From Salinibaculum sp. SYNS191 (GTDB lineage: Archaea > Halobacteriota > Halobacteria > Halobacteriales > Haloarculaceae): a stretch of DNA of 64,000 bases. A program made the translations under genes and the position numbers. Of the stretch, positions 17,258 to 25,889 are shown piece by piece (the first letter of the stretch is position 1; each line of letters begins with the position of its first letter). The notes under the pieces are model-generated. The model did not search any database. It was not told the origin of the DNA and saw only the letters and a program-made list of their open reading frames with translations. The stretch lies in assembly GCF_037338445.1 (NCBI RefSeq), contig NZ_CP147838.1:3878323-3942322 (forward strand), in the 5' to 3' direction.

Positions 17258-17503
17258 ATGCGAGAAGTACTGGTGGAGTTCGTCTCCGAAACCGTCGTCT
17301 TCGCTCTCGAAATCGTCCTGGCTGGCATCCTGACCACCGTCGGTATCCTCAGTGAGCAGACCGGCGTGGCGAGCGTGACCAGCGGCGAAACGCTGGGACT
17401 CTGGTACGTCTACGTCGGTGCCCTCGCCCTGTATGGCGGCCTGTACCTGCTGGGCTACCGGCGCGTGCTTCCCGGACTGCGGGACAGACTCGCCGGCGCC
17501 TGA
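17258..17503 (+). CDS. Small two-span membrane protein, 81 aa, unknown
   Basis: The ATG at 17258 gives MREVLVEFVSETVVFALEIVLAGILTTVG. An earlier in-frame start at 17174 would overlap the divergent promoter and is less likely. Two hydrophobic segments (about 8-30 and 48-68) end in a basic tail. It is 49 bp upstream of hemE on the same strand and is possibly cotranscribed with it. Confidence 0.7.
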   Translation: MREVLVEFVSETVVFALEIVLAGILTTVGILSEQTGVASVTSGETLGLWYVYVGALALYGGLYLLGYRRVLPGLRDRLAGA

Positions 17504-17552
17504 CGGACAGACATCCGAAACCCTTAGCCTCCGACCCGCCAACGGTCGGGCA

Positions 17553-18566
17553 ATGGACCACCTGCTCGTGCGTGCTGCCCGCGGAGAGCGGACGGAGCGC
17601 CCGCCGGTGTGGCTGATGCGTCAGGCCGGGCGGCACATCCCCGAGTACCGCGAGATTCGCGAGGACTACTCCTTCCTGGAGGCCATCAAGACGCCCGAGG
17701 TCGCCGAGGAAATAACTCTGCTGCCCTGGGAGTACTACGAGCCCGACGGCCTCGTCATGTTCTCGGACATCCTGACCGTCCTCGAACCGCTCGGCTTCTC
17801 CTACCACATCGAGAGCGGCGTCGGGCCCGTCGTCGAGAACCCCGTCTCCGGCCCCGACGACGTTGACCGTTCCCACGGCGACGTGGCCCGCGAACTGGAC
17901 TACGTCGGCGAACTGCTCGTTCGCCTGAACAACCGCGTCGGCGACGAGACGGCCATCATCGGCTTCGCTGGCGGCCCGTTCACGCTCGCCTCCTACGCCG
18001 TCGCCGGCGGTCCCTCGCGGACGAACATGCCGCTGCGGAAACTCCGCGCGCAGCATCCCGACGCCTTCCGGACGCTGCTGTCTGCGTTCGCCGACGTCGT
18101 GAAGGACTACCTGGCGTTCCAGATTGGCAACGGCGCGGACGTGGTGCAACTGTTCGACACCTACGCCGGGACGCTGACGCCCGAGGACTACCGCGAGTTC
18201 GTGCTGCCGCTGCACCGGGAGATTCTGTCTGACCTGAACGCGCCGACCATCGTCTTCGTCCGGCGGATGAACGGCCGGCTGGACCTGCTGGCCGACAGCG
18301 GCGCGGACGCCGTGGCGCTGGACTGGACCGTGGACATGGCCGAGGCGCGGGAGCAGTTGGGAGAGATGCCGGTGCAGGGGAATCTGGACCCGTCGTATCT
18401 GTTCGGCGAGCCGGAGTTCGTTCGGGAGAAGACGCGTGAGGTCATCGAGGCTGCGGGGCCCGAAGGGCACATCCTGAATCTCGGACACGGTGTGAACAAG
18501 GACACGCCGGTGGAGTCGGTGCGGGCGTTCGTAGAGACGGCGAAGTCGATAGAGCGCGAGGTCTGA
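17553..18566 (+). CDS. hemE: Uroporphyrinogen decarboxylase
   Basis: Converts uroporphyrinogen III to coproporphyrinogen III in heme synthesis. 337 aa from the ATG at 17553; the in-frame upstream extension overlaps the previous gene in another frame. Signature motifs: PVWLMRQAGRHIPEYREIR (residues 19-37) with the substrate-binding Arg, MFSDILT with the catalytic Asp, and GFAGGPFTLASYAVAGG. Full family length. The other heme genes (hemG, hemH) lie 4.9 kb further on, in convergent orientation. Confidence 0.95.
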   Translation: MDHLLVRAARGERTERPPVWLMRQAGRHIPEYREIREDYSFLEAIKTPEVAEEITLLPWEYYEPDGLVMFSDILTVLEPLGFSYHIESGVGPVVENPVSGPDDVDRSHGDVARELDYVGELLVRLNNRVGDETAIIGFAGGPFTLASYAVAGGPSRTNMPLRKLRAQHPDAFRTLLSAFADVVKDYLAFQIGNGADVVQLFDTYAGTLTPEDYREFVLPLHREILSDLNAPTIVFVRRMNGRLDLLADSGADAVALDWTVDMAEAREQLGEMPVQGNLDPSYLFGEPEFVREKTREVIEAAGPEGHILNLGHGVNKDTPVESVRAFVETAKSIEREV

Positions 18567-18592
18567 GTCAGGCCCGGCCGCTCGACGCGCCG

Positions 18593-19801
18593 CTAGTCCT
18601 CGGGGTGAGTCTCGCTGGGCGAGTTGACCGGCTCGTCCCCATTCTCCGATTCTGCCGTCACTGACGGCGAGTCGCCGTCTCTCGGTGGACGCGTGCCGGA
18701 GCCAGCACTGGGCGGGAGCGTAAATTCACCCGCCGGCCCGCGGGTGGGCGGGCGATACTCGTAGAGGTAGCCGTCGTGAACGACGTAGTACGTCTGTTCC
18801 TGCGGGTCCTCGATGACGCGATTGTCGGTGTCGATGGCGAAGTCCACGAGGGCCGCCAGGGAGGTTGTCGTCGCCCGCGGCAGGGCCAGCGCCTCCTCCG
18901 GCAACTGGACCCTCGATATCCAGTCGTCGTACTCGCGTTTGTCTTCCTCGTACGTCAGACGGCGCCTTTCTGCCCGGGAGAGTCCCAGCCGGTCAGTGTA
19001 TCTCACGAAGCCAAGCCCGACGAGGCCGGAGAGCGAGACCAGGAGCAGACCCGGTGCGCCGACGCTCCGTGCCGGTCCGTACTCCTTCTCGACGGTGACC
19101 GTTCTGGTGGTCTCCTCGCTGTCCGTCATCGGTCCAGGCTGACCGATGCGGTAGGTGCTACCCCCGAGGTCTATCGGCAGGGTGTGCGGCGTCGTTCTGT
19201 CGACCGGCTCGGCGTTGACCGTCCCTTGGAGGGTAGTCCGTGCGCGGACCCGCACCTGGGATTGCCCGGGTGGGTCCCCGAGTTGCTCCTCGATAGCTGC
19301 CAGCCGCTGTCCGGTCCGGTTCACGTCCACCGAGAACGGAACGGTGAGCGTGTCGCCTGGCCCGAGCGACTTGCTTACGGTTCCCCGGAGCGTTCGCGTC
19401 GTCTCCCAGACGACTCTGTCGCCCACCTCGCCGTCCTCGACACCGCGATACACGAGGTCGAGCGCGACCGTCGCGTTCAGCTGACCGCTCTCGCTCGCCT
19501 GGTAGGTGAACGAGTATGACCCGTTCAGCGAGGGCGTGATACTGGAGAAGTAGACCTGCCGGTCGGCGAGTGTCGTCCCGACGGGGTAGACCGAGTTGTT
19601 CTCGGTAACCGTCGCCGAGTGATTGAACCACGCTCTCGTCTCCGACGACGGCCCCGGCCGCTGTTCGGTCGTGGTCGCTGGCGCAGCGTAGGTAGTGTAG
19701 GTGAGCCAGCCACCGAGGAGAGCGAGGAGAACGAGAGCACCCACGATAATCGAGATGGAATTATCGATGACGTGCCGAGTGCGTAACTTCCAGTCAGCCA
19801 T
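18593..19801 (-). CDS. DUF5305 membrane protein of the surface cassette
   Basis: 402 aa from the ATG at 19801 (MADWKLRTRHVIDN). One N-terminal transmembrane helix (about 16-38) is followed by an extracellular beta-rich domain with many N-glycosylation-type NxS/T sites (WFNHSATVTENNS, LNGSYSF). A second helix lies near residue 245 (LLLVSLSGLVGLGFV). The cytoplasmic C-region carries EEALALPRATTTSLAALVDFAIDTDNRVIED and YYVVHDGYLYEY. DUF5305 proteins are usually next to S26 signal peptidases and secreted TasA-type proteins in haloarchaea. A part in surface assembly is inferred. Confidence 0.82.
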   Translation of the reverse strand: MADWKLRTRHVIDNSISIIVGALVLLALLGGWLTYTTYAAPATTTEQRPGPSSETRAWFNHSATVTENNSVYPVGTTLADRQVYFSSITPSLNGSYSFTYQASESGQLNATVALDLVYRGVEDGEVGDRVVWETTRTLRGTVSKSLGPGDTLTVPFSVDVNRTGQRLAAIEEQLGDPPGQSQVRVRARTTLQGTVNAEPVDRTTPHTLPIDLGGSTYRIGQPGPMTDSEETTRTVTVEKEYGPARSVGAPGLLLVSLSGLVGLGFVRYTDRLGLSRAERRRLTYEEDKREYDDWISRVQLPEEALALPRATTTSLAALVDFAIDTDNRVIEDPQEQTYYVVHDGYLYEYRPPTRGPAGEFTLPPSAGSGTRPPRDGDSPSVTAESENGDEPVNSPSETHPED

Positions 19802-19949
19802 TGTAGCCGACAAGACACGTATGAGCGTTTGTTATGCACCGTCTGAACAGGGATAATAACCGCCTACCGACGAATACCTGCGAGGTGGTCTATCGACGGC
19901 TGGTCTCCACAGGGAGAACGGACCCGTGTTCGCGGCCCGACCCACGGAC

Positions 19950-21107
19950 TCACTCGCGGCCCCTGAGCGCTCGCTTGAGCGACGCGAGCCGCGAGAGTCC
20001 CCGGTCGCGAGTCCGCTCACGTATCCGGCCGGAGCCGAGCAGTTTGCGCCCGGCGACGTAGAACGGGACCCCGAGCAGGAGGTCGATGGCGACGATGGGG
20101 AGCCACGGGTGGACCTGGTAGAGCGAGCGGATTACCGAGACCGGAAGCACCGCGAAGTAGCGGCGCTCGACGATGTACCTGCTGTATCCCCCGGTCTCTG
20201 GCGGCGCGGTGAACGTCGCCGTCACGTTCGCCTCGCCCCGCGCCGGGACGTACACCTCCCTGGGGTGGACGTCCGCCATATCGCCAGGTTCGTAGAAGAC
20301 GACCACCGGGAGGAACCCGCCGTTGGTAACGCCGAGCGTGTTGTTCTTCGACTCGCCCGCCGGGACGACGTCCTGACGCTCGTCCTCGTAGGCCGCGCTG
20401 ACGATGCCGTACTCGTTGGTCCCGGACGGTCCGACCATACCCATCGTCGCGGAGAAAACGAGAAAGACCGCGAGCGCGCCGACCACGAGTCTGGTGTTCA
20501 GCCCCGTCTCGCGCTCGGTCGTCCGGTCGTACTGTCGCTGTCCGCGTTCTCGCAGGACGTCGACGGCGTAGTACAGCACCAGCCCGAGTATCAGCAGGGC
20601 TGGCAGGCCCTGCGGCCCGGCGAAAATCCCGAGCCCCGTGAACGCGGCCAGCCAGTACCGGACGTCTTCGAGCCCCCCGGAGAGGCCGGTCACGACGTCC
20701 CCGAGGTGGGGAATCACGAGAACCTCGCCGTTGACTTTCAACGCTTCGGCTACGATCTGTTCGTCCGCTACGGGTGGCTCCGTACCGGCCTGGTCGGTGA
20801 ACGGGTTATTGTCGCCGCCGGTCACGTATCCCTGGTTGGTCCGTCCCACCACGCGATGCGTCGTCAGCCCGCCGCCGTGGAGTTCCTGTGCTTGGAAGAC
20901 GACGACGTCACCCTGTTCGACCGGACCAGCGACGGCGCTGGGGACGGCGACGAACCCGTCGCCGGGGTCCAGCGTCGGCTGCATGCTTTCCGTCTCGACG
21001 TAGCTCAGGAGAATCGGCTGGCCCAGCAGGCTCCCGAGCACCAGGGCGAGGGCTGCGAGCACGAGCGTAGCCGTGACCAGCGTCGCGAGGAGTCGTCTGA
21101 TTCCCAT
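19950..21107 (-). CDS. S26 signal peptidase, archaeal/SipW type, with C-terminal extension
   Basis: 385 aa. An N-terminal helix leads to the catalytic Ser41 in VETESMQPTLDPGDGF, followed by the archaeal His84 in LTTHRVVGR in place of bacterial Lys, and Asp99/Asp105 in GGDNNPFTD. The His and Asp pattern is the archaeal/eukaryotic (SipW-like) form. Residues after 150 add four or more membrane spans and an extracellular domain, making it about twice the size of a housekeeping peptidase. This suggests a dedicated enzyme for the exported proteins encoded beside it. Confidence 0.87.
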   Translation of the reverse strand: MGIRRLLATLVTATLVLAALALVLGSLLGQPILLSYVETESMQPTLDPGDGFVAVPSAVAGPVEQGDVVVFQAQELHGGGLTTHRVVGRTNQGYVTGGDNNPFTDQAGTEPPVADEQIVAEALKVNGEVLVIPHLGDVVTGLSGGLEDVRYWLAAFTGLGIFAGPQGLPALLILGLVLYYAVDVLRERGQRQYDRTTERETGLNTRLVVGALAVFLVFSATMGMVGPSGTNEYGIVSAAYEDERQDVVPAGESKNNTLGVTNGGFLPVVVFYEPGDMADVHPREVYVPARGEANVTATFTAPPETGGYSRYIVERRYFAVLPVSVIRSLYQVHPWLPIVAIDLLLGVPFYVAGRKLLGSGRIRERTRDRGLSRLASLKRALRGRE

Positions 21108-21214
21108 AGCGTGTCTTGGCGAAAACTCCAGTCGTTCTCGTATTGTAAGTCACTTCATTATCGAAAAGCTGGTCAAAAAACGGGCTTGGCTGACCTACTG
21201 CGAGGTCGCCTGGT

Positions 21215-21868
21215 TTATTCGTGGTCCGCTGCCTTCGCCTGGACGTACGCCTTCTTGAGGATGGGCTCCTTGTCCTTCCAGTCGTCGACGTTCAGACCGC
21301 GGGTGTTGATGCAGACGCCCACAGCGCAGTAGTCTCCGGGCGAGAGCTTCAGGTAATCACCACCGCTGAGCCACTCCACACCGATCTTCTTTTTTCCGCC
21401 GGACGGTTTGGGGATGTGAATGTAGTCGTCATCACAGTCCCTCTTCTTATTGTCGTTCCCATTGTAAATCGACGTACAGAACCAGCGGACACGCTGTTTT
21501 CCGTCGTAGTGCGTGCCTCCGTTGTCCTTGCAGTACTGGCTGTACTTGTTCTTGATCCAGTACTTGTGCTTACCGTCGTTTTTCGTCAGGTTCGCTCCAA
21601 GCTTGAACAGCTTCTTGAAGTACCACTTGCTGTCCGAGTTCAGCCGCGGGATGTCAACCACAAGGTGACCGCCGTCGTAGTAGGTGTACTCGGCACTGTG
21701 GGGCCAGCTCGTCACCTTCTTCAACTTCGTGAAGGCATCCGCGTCACCTTTAGACGCTATGTAGAACTTGCGCTTCGAGCTCTGTCCCGAGAACGCGCCG
21801 GTCCCCATGGCAGTACCGGCACCGGCTGCGAGCGATCCGAGTCCGACAACGAATTTGCGTCGTTTCAT
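21215..21868 (-). CDS. Lysine-rich, cysteine-containing exported protein with SipW/TasA-type signal
   Basis: 217 aa. The signal MKRRKFVVGLGSLAAGAGTAMGTGAFS matches the twin-basic, Gly/Ala-rich signals of haloarchaeal DUF1102/TasA-like proteins and is probably cut by the neighbouring peptidase. The mature part is unusual for a halophile: about 29 Lys and 6 Arg against about 23 Asp/Glu, so it is net basic. It has five Cys (QYC, WFC, RDC, DYC, GVC) and many Tyr and Trp. Third-position AT content is higher than in neighbours, suggesting transfer. It could be a fibre subunit, a matrix protein or a secreted peptide-like effector. The family is not recognised. Confidence 0.78.
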   Translation of the reverse strand: MKRRKFVVGLGSLAAGAGTAMGTGAFSGQSSKRKFYIASKGDADAFTKLKKVTSWPHSAEYTYYDGGHLVVDIPRLNSDSKWYFKKLFKLGANLTKNDGKHKYWIKNKYSQYCKDNGGTHYDGKQRVRWFCTSIYNGNDNKKRDCDDDYIHIPKPSGGKKKIGVEWLSGGDYLKLSPGDYCAVGVCINTRGLNVDDWKDKEPILKKAYVQAKAADHE

Positions 21869-22364
21869 TGTTTGTTGTCTCCGTTGGTGCGCACCCGTGT
21901 GGGCGACAGTCCGTCTCGGCGGTGACCGCTCCCCCTCGTCCAGGCACGCATTCCAGCAATGGGGATGTACCCACTTTGGAATGAACTGCCAGAAAATATC
22001 GGATAGAGGCTTTGCAACGGCCACATACGACCTCTGGTGAATCCGCATGCACCCCCTGTGGCGCGCACAGTCACCGTTTGTGCAACCGTAGTCTCCCTAA
22101 CACTTCGGCGGCCGAGAGAACGGTCGTTCACCGGGATGTGATTGTTTGGTTACAGTACCACAGCGGCGTGTTTAGAAACAGTATAACCACGGACGAGAGC
22201 GGTTCCTCCGAATCGGGCGGCGCGTGGAGATGTTCCCTCTCGGAGACAATCAATGACCGATTGCTCCCCCCGAGGGGACTGTATACTAAAATGGTATTCT
22301 GACAACAACTCTGGTAGAATGGGGTTCGCAGAGGAACGGATGCGAAAACGGGAGGGGGTACGGC
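21869..22364. promoter_or_regulatory. 496-bp divergent, AT-richer control region of the surface cassette
   Basis: No credible gene. It separates the minus-strand genes (exported protein, peptidase, DUF5305) from the plus-strand genes (membrane winged-helix protein, second exported protein). A TATA-like GTATACTAAAAT lies at 22281-22292, about 75 bp before the ATG at 22365. The length is far above the intergenic average here, which suggests regulated transcription on both sides. Confidence 0.5.
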
Positions 22365-22952
22365 ATGAGTAGCGCGAGCGCGGGCACACAGTCGTCACGG
22401 ACGACCGGAAACGACTTTTCCAGGGACACCACGCTGGAGGTGCTCAGCAATCAGCGACGCCGCTTCGTCGTGCACATGCTCAAGCAGAACGGGAGCGGTC
22501 GTGTCACGGTGTCCGAACTCACGGATACCGTCGCGAGCTGGGAGAACGGCAAGCCAGTCGACGCGCTCTCTCACAAGGAGCGAAAGCGCGTCCGAAACGC
22601 CCTGCGGCAGTTCCACCTGCCGAAGATGGACGAGTGCGGCTTCATCGAGTACGACGCTCAGCGGGGTACGGTGCGACTCACCGACGCGGCATCGAACGCC
22701 AACTTCTACGTCGACTCGCTGACTGGAGCCAGCATCCCCTGGGGCGTGTACTATCTCGGGCTCTCGGCGCTGAGTGTTGTCTGTCTCGTCGGCCTCTGGG
22801 CGGGTGTGTACCCGCTCTCGGTCGTCCCACCGACGATGTACGGCGTCTTCCTCAGCACGACGCTGACCGTCTCCTCGGTCGCACACTTCTACGACAACTA
22901 CTATCGAATGCGCCTCGGGGCGCGTGACAGGCCGCCGGAGGTGGGCGAGTGA
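22365..22952 (+). CDS. Membrane-anchored winged-helix protein (DUF7344-like)
   Basis: 195 aa. After a Ser/Thr-rich leader, residues 22-115 form a winged helix typical of DUF7344: TLEVLSNQRRRFVVHMLKQ, VTVSELTDTVASWE, KRVRNALRQFHLPKMDECGFIEYD. Two transmembrane helices follow (about 125-147 and 150-172) and a short basic tail. It is likely a membrane-bound transcriptional regulator of the cassette (inference). Its stop overlaps the next gene's start (TGATG), indicating coupled translation. Confidence 0.82.
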   Translation: MSSASAGTQSSRTTGNDFSRDTTLEVLSNQRRRFVVHMLKQNGSGRVTVSELTDTVASWENGKPVDALSHKERKRVRNALRQFHLPKMDECGFIEYDAQRGTVRLTDAASNANFYVDSLTGASIPWGVYYLGLSALSVVCLVGLWAGVYPLSVVPPTMYGVFLSTTLTVSSVAHFYDNYYRMRLGARDRPPEVGE

Positions 22953-23365
22953 TGGTGACCAGCAGACAGGTCGTTCTGATCGCTATCCTCGTCCTGACGG
23001 TAACGCTCGTCAGCGGAACCAGCGGCGTGACGTCGATGACGGCGGACAGGGACCTGGAACTGGCCACCACCGGCGACCTCTCTGCGTATCTCACCTTCGA
23101 ACAGTCCGCCTCGGGGACGGCAAACGGGACGACGAACCTCACGGTGGCGCTGACCAACCAGTTCCCTTCCGGCACGACACTGACGGGCCTGGAGGTCACC
23201 GTCGACGGCCAGACGACCGACATGACGGCAGACGAGACGTTCGACGCGGAGGAGACGGGGACCGCCAGGTTCGAATCCGTCGAGTGTGGTTCCACGATTA
23301 CCGTGGTGGCGTCGACTGACGGACTGGCAACGACGCTCACTCGCACCGTCGATTGTCCCGATTGA
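22952..23365 (+). CDS. Small exported beta-rich protein of the surface cassette
   Basis: 137 aa from the ATG at 22952, directly coupled to the preceding gene. A clear signal peptide MVTSRQVVLIAILVLTVTLVSGT is followed by an acidic, Thr/Asp-rich beta-sandwich-like domain (TNLTVALTNQFPSGTTLTGLEVTVDGQ) and one Cys pair (VECGS, VDCPD). N-glycosylation-like sequons are present. It looks like a TasA/CalY-type or Ig-like secreted domain. The family is not identified. Confidence 0.75.
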   Translation: MVTSRQVVLIAILVLTVTLVSGTSGVTSMTADRDLELATTGDLSAYLTFEQSASGTANGTTNLTVALTNQFPSGTTLTGLEVTVDGQTTDMTADETFDAEETGTARFESVECGSTITVVASTDGLATTLTRTVDCPD

Positions 23366-23441
23366 GGCGGGTAGCCCCTCTCGGTTCCTCGGTATTTGCC
23401 GGCTGAGAGACGGAGAAGTGGGTCTGTGACTTGCGACCCGC

Positions 23442-24749
23442 TCAGGCCCCGGCCGCCAGCTCCTCGGCCAGTTCGCGCGCTTCCCGGACGCGGCTGGGAA
23501 TCCCCATCCGCGCGGTGTAGTTCGTCGCGAGGTGGACGCCCGGCGGCGCCTCGAAGGCCTCCAGCGCGTACCACGACCGGTCGTACGCCGGGAACCACTT
23601 CTCGCGGGTGGCGACGTTCAGGACCTCCGCGGGCGAACCCATGACCTGTTCGAACTCCTCGGCGGCGATAGCACCGATTTCCTCGTCCGGCCGGTCGACG
23701 ATGTCGGGTTCGTGCATCCCGCCGAGGAAGACGGTGTAGAGGTTCTCGCGGTCGAACATGCTGTCGTTCCACGACGCGCCGAGCGTGTGGATGTCCTCGC
23801 CGTAGGCGACCTGGTAGCCGAAGCCCTCCTGCTCGCAGTCGGCGTCGAGGTGGACCATCGCCAGCGGATTGTAGGTGAGGTTGGCGAGGCCCTCGGTCCC
23901 CGTTGCGACGCCGTCGAGGATGTCGGCGGTGACTCCCGCCGGCGTCGTCACGACGACGTGGTCGAACGTCTCCGCACCGCTGTCGGTCTCGACGACGTAC
24001 TGACCGCCGCCGTCCGTCGCTGCGGCCGGTTGCCGGTCCGTCCCCGCGTCGCCTGCAGCCGGTCGAACGTCCGTGACCGCTGTCCCGAGTTCGATGCGGT
24101 CGGCGTACGCCTCCGCGAGCCCATTGGGTAACTGCTGGTTGCCGGCCTCGAAGGAGATAGGCGGGGACTGCTGGCCCTGGCCGACGCGCTTGAGGAACGC
24201 CCGGAGGAAACTGCCCGTCTCCTGTTCGCGTTTCAGCAGCCCGTCCAGCGCGAAGGTCGCCGGCATCTCGGCCGGGTCCGAGCCGTAGATGCCGCCGTAC
24301 AGCGGCCCGATGAACCGCTCGTAGGCCTGGCGGCCGAACTTCCGGGTGAACAGTTCCGCGGCGGACTCCTCGCGCATCCCGTCGCGGGTCAGCGGTTCCG
24401 CGAGCAGGCGCAGTTTCCCGCGCCAGGAGAGCAGGTCGGTCCGGAGGAACGCCTCGCGGTCTAGCGGGGCCTCCCGGAGTCGGCCGTCCGCGTAGACGAA
24501 CAGGTGCTCCTCCCCGGCTTCGACGACGGCGTCGGAGAGACCAACAGCTTCCACGAGGTCCTCGACGCCGGGCGTCAGTCGGAGCCGCTGCGGCCCGACC
24601 TCGACCGTGCGGCCGTCGATTGTCTCCGAGCGGATGACGCCGCCGGGCTGGTTGTCGGCCTCGTACGTGACCGAGTCGATACCCCGCTCGGCGAGGTGGT
24701 GCGTGAGCGCGAGCCCCGTGATGCCCGCGCCGACGACGGCGACGCGCAT
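23442..24749 (-). CDS. hemG: Protoporphyrinogen/coproporphyrinogen oxidase (FAD type)
   Basis: 435-aa FAD enzyme that oxidises a porphyrinogen to porphyrin. The N-terminal dinucleotide fold MRVAVVGAGITGLALTHHLA with a downstream Glu, GGVIRSE and VEVGPQRLRL match the HemY/PPOX family. The C-terminal motif GVHLATNYTARMGIPSRVREA closes the FAD site. The gene is separated by 1 nt from hemH upstream in the same transcript. Whether the substrate is protoporphyrinogen or coproporphyrinogen cannot be told by eye. Confidence 0.92.
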   Translation of the reverse strand: MRVAVVGAGITGLALTHHLAERGIDSVTYEADNQPGGVIRSETIDGRTVEVGPQRLRLTPGVEDLVEAVGLSDAVVEAGEEHLFVYADGRLREAPLDREAFLRTDLLSWRGKLRLLAEPLTRDGMREESAAELFTRKFGRQAYERFIGPLYGGIYGSDPAEMPATFALDGLLKREQETGSFLRAFLKRVGQGQQSPPISFEAGNQQLPNGLAEAYADRIELGTAVTDVRPAAGDAGTDRQPAAATDGGGQYVVETDSGAETFDHVVVTTPAGVTADILDGVATGTEGLANLTYNPLAMVHLDADCEQEGFGYQVAYGEDIHTLGASWNDSMFDRENLYTVFLGGMHEPDIVDRPDEEIGAIAAEEFEQVMGSPAEVLNVATREKWFPAYDRSWYALEAFEAPPGVHLATNYTARMGIPSRVREARELAEELAAGA

Positions 24750-24750
24750 G

Positions 24751-25842
24751 TCAGTCGTCCGTCTCGGCTGGCGCTTCCTCGCCCTCTACGTGGGACGTGG
24801 TCTGTGGCGCGTTCAGGCACATCGTCCCCGGCTCGTCGCGGCACTGGCACTGCCGGAACTGGTAGTACTCGGGGTCGAAATCGGCCAGGAACGGCTCGAC
24901 GAGGTCCGCGAACACTTCGGGGATGCGCTCGTCGTCGTGGGGGATGGGCACGCGGTAGAAGTCCAGTCCCACCTCCTCGGCCTCCTCGCGGAGTTCGACG
25001 TCGAGTTCCGACAGCGTCTCGCTTTGCTCGTGGAGGAAACTGACGGGTTCGACGACCACGCGTTCGGCGTCGATGTCCTCGATGAGGTCCTCCACGTCGG
25101 GTTCGGTCCAGGGGATGTCGCGGTTCTCGTGGTTCTGGAAGCCGATGTGGTAGTCGTCGACGCCGAGCAGCGAGGCGACGACCGAGCAGTACTCCTCGAC
25201 GTAGATGTCGTAGCGGCTCCCCTCCTCCAGGTAGTGCTTGGGGGTGCCGTGGGCGGAGAAGACCAGCGCGGTGTCCTCGTCGTGGAGGTCGACGCCCTCG
25301 TCGTCGGCGAAGTCGGCGATGTTCTCCGCGCGGACGCGGTTGTACTTGGGGTGTTTGTGCCACCCGGTGATGGCCTGGAAGGGGACGTCGAAGCCCATCT
25401 CCTCCATCTCGTCTTCGAGTTCGTCCAGCGAGATGACGTTCGTCGAGGGGCCACACAGCGGGAAGATCGGCAGGCCGATGACGCGGTCCACGTCGTCCGC
25501 CATCGCGTCCGCGGCGGCGTCCCCGATGAACGGCTCGATGTACTGCATCCCGAGGTAGGTCAGGACGTCGAAGTCGCGGTTCTGGAGCGTGGTCTCCAGG
25601 GCGTCGGCCTGGGCCTTGGCCTGCTCGTTGAGCGGCGACCCGCCGATGTTCTCGTACTCCTCCAGCAGTCCGGGGGCGCGGCGCTCGGCGAGTTTCCGCG
25701 AGCGCTTCCGGGCGGCCTCCCTGGAGTCGTACTCTTCGAGGTCGGCGTTGGCCATGAAGATGCGTTCGAGGTAGTCGACGACTGGCTCTCGCTCGGGTAC
25801 GGACGGCTCGCCGAAGTTCAGTAGAACGACCCCTGTGGTCAT
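24751..25842 (-). CDS. hemH: Ferrochelatase
   Basis: Inserts Fe2+ into porphyrin. 363 aa from the ATG 25842 (MTTGVVLLNFGEPSVPE); the in-frame extension to 25956 runs into the neighbouring gene region. Motifs: NIGGSPLN, the catalytic His in VFSAHGTPKHY, and VVVEPVSFLHEQSETLSELD with the conserved Glu. The C-terminus has a CQC...C cluster (FRQCQCRDEPGTMC), which could ligate an Fe-S cluster as in some ferrochelatases. It is cotranscribed with hemG. Confidence 0.93.
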   Translation of the reverse strand: MTTGVVLLNFGEPSVPEREPVVDYLERIFMANADLEEYDSREAARKRSRKLAERRAPGLLEEYENIGGSPLNEQAKAQADALETTLQNRDFDVLTYLGMQYIEPFIGDAAADAMADDVDRVIGLPIFPLCGPSTNVISLDELEDEMEEMGFDVPFQAITGWHKHPKYNRVRAENIADFADDEGVDLHDEDTALVFSAHGTPKHYLEEGSRYDIYVEEYCSVVASLLGVDDYHIGFQNHENRDIPWTEPDVEDLIEDIDAERVVVEPVSFLHEQSETLSELDVELREEAEEVGLDFYRVPIPHDDERIPEVFADLVEPFLADFDPEYYQFRQCQCRDEPGTMCLNAPQTTSHVEGEEAPAETDD

Positions 25843-25889
25843 GACTGAACCTTGGACGGAACGGAAGAAAACCTGTCGTTTCCCGCGGC

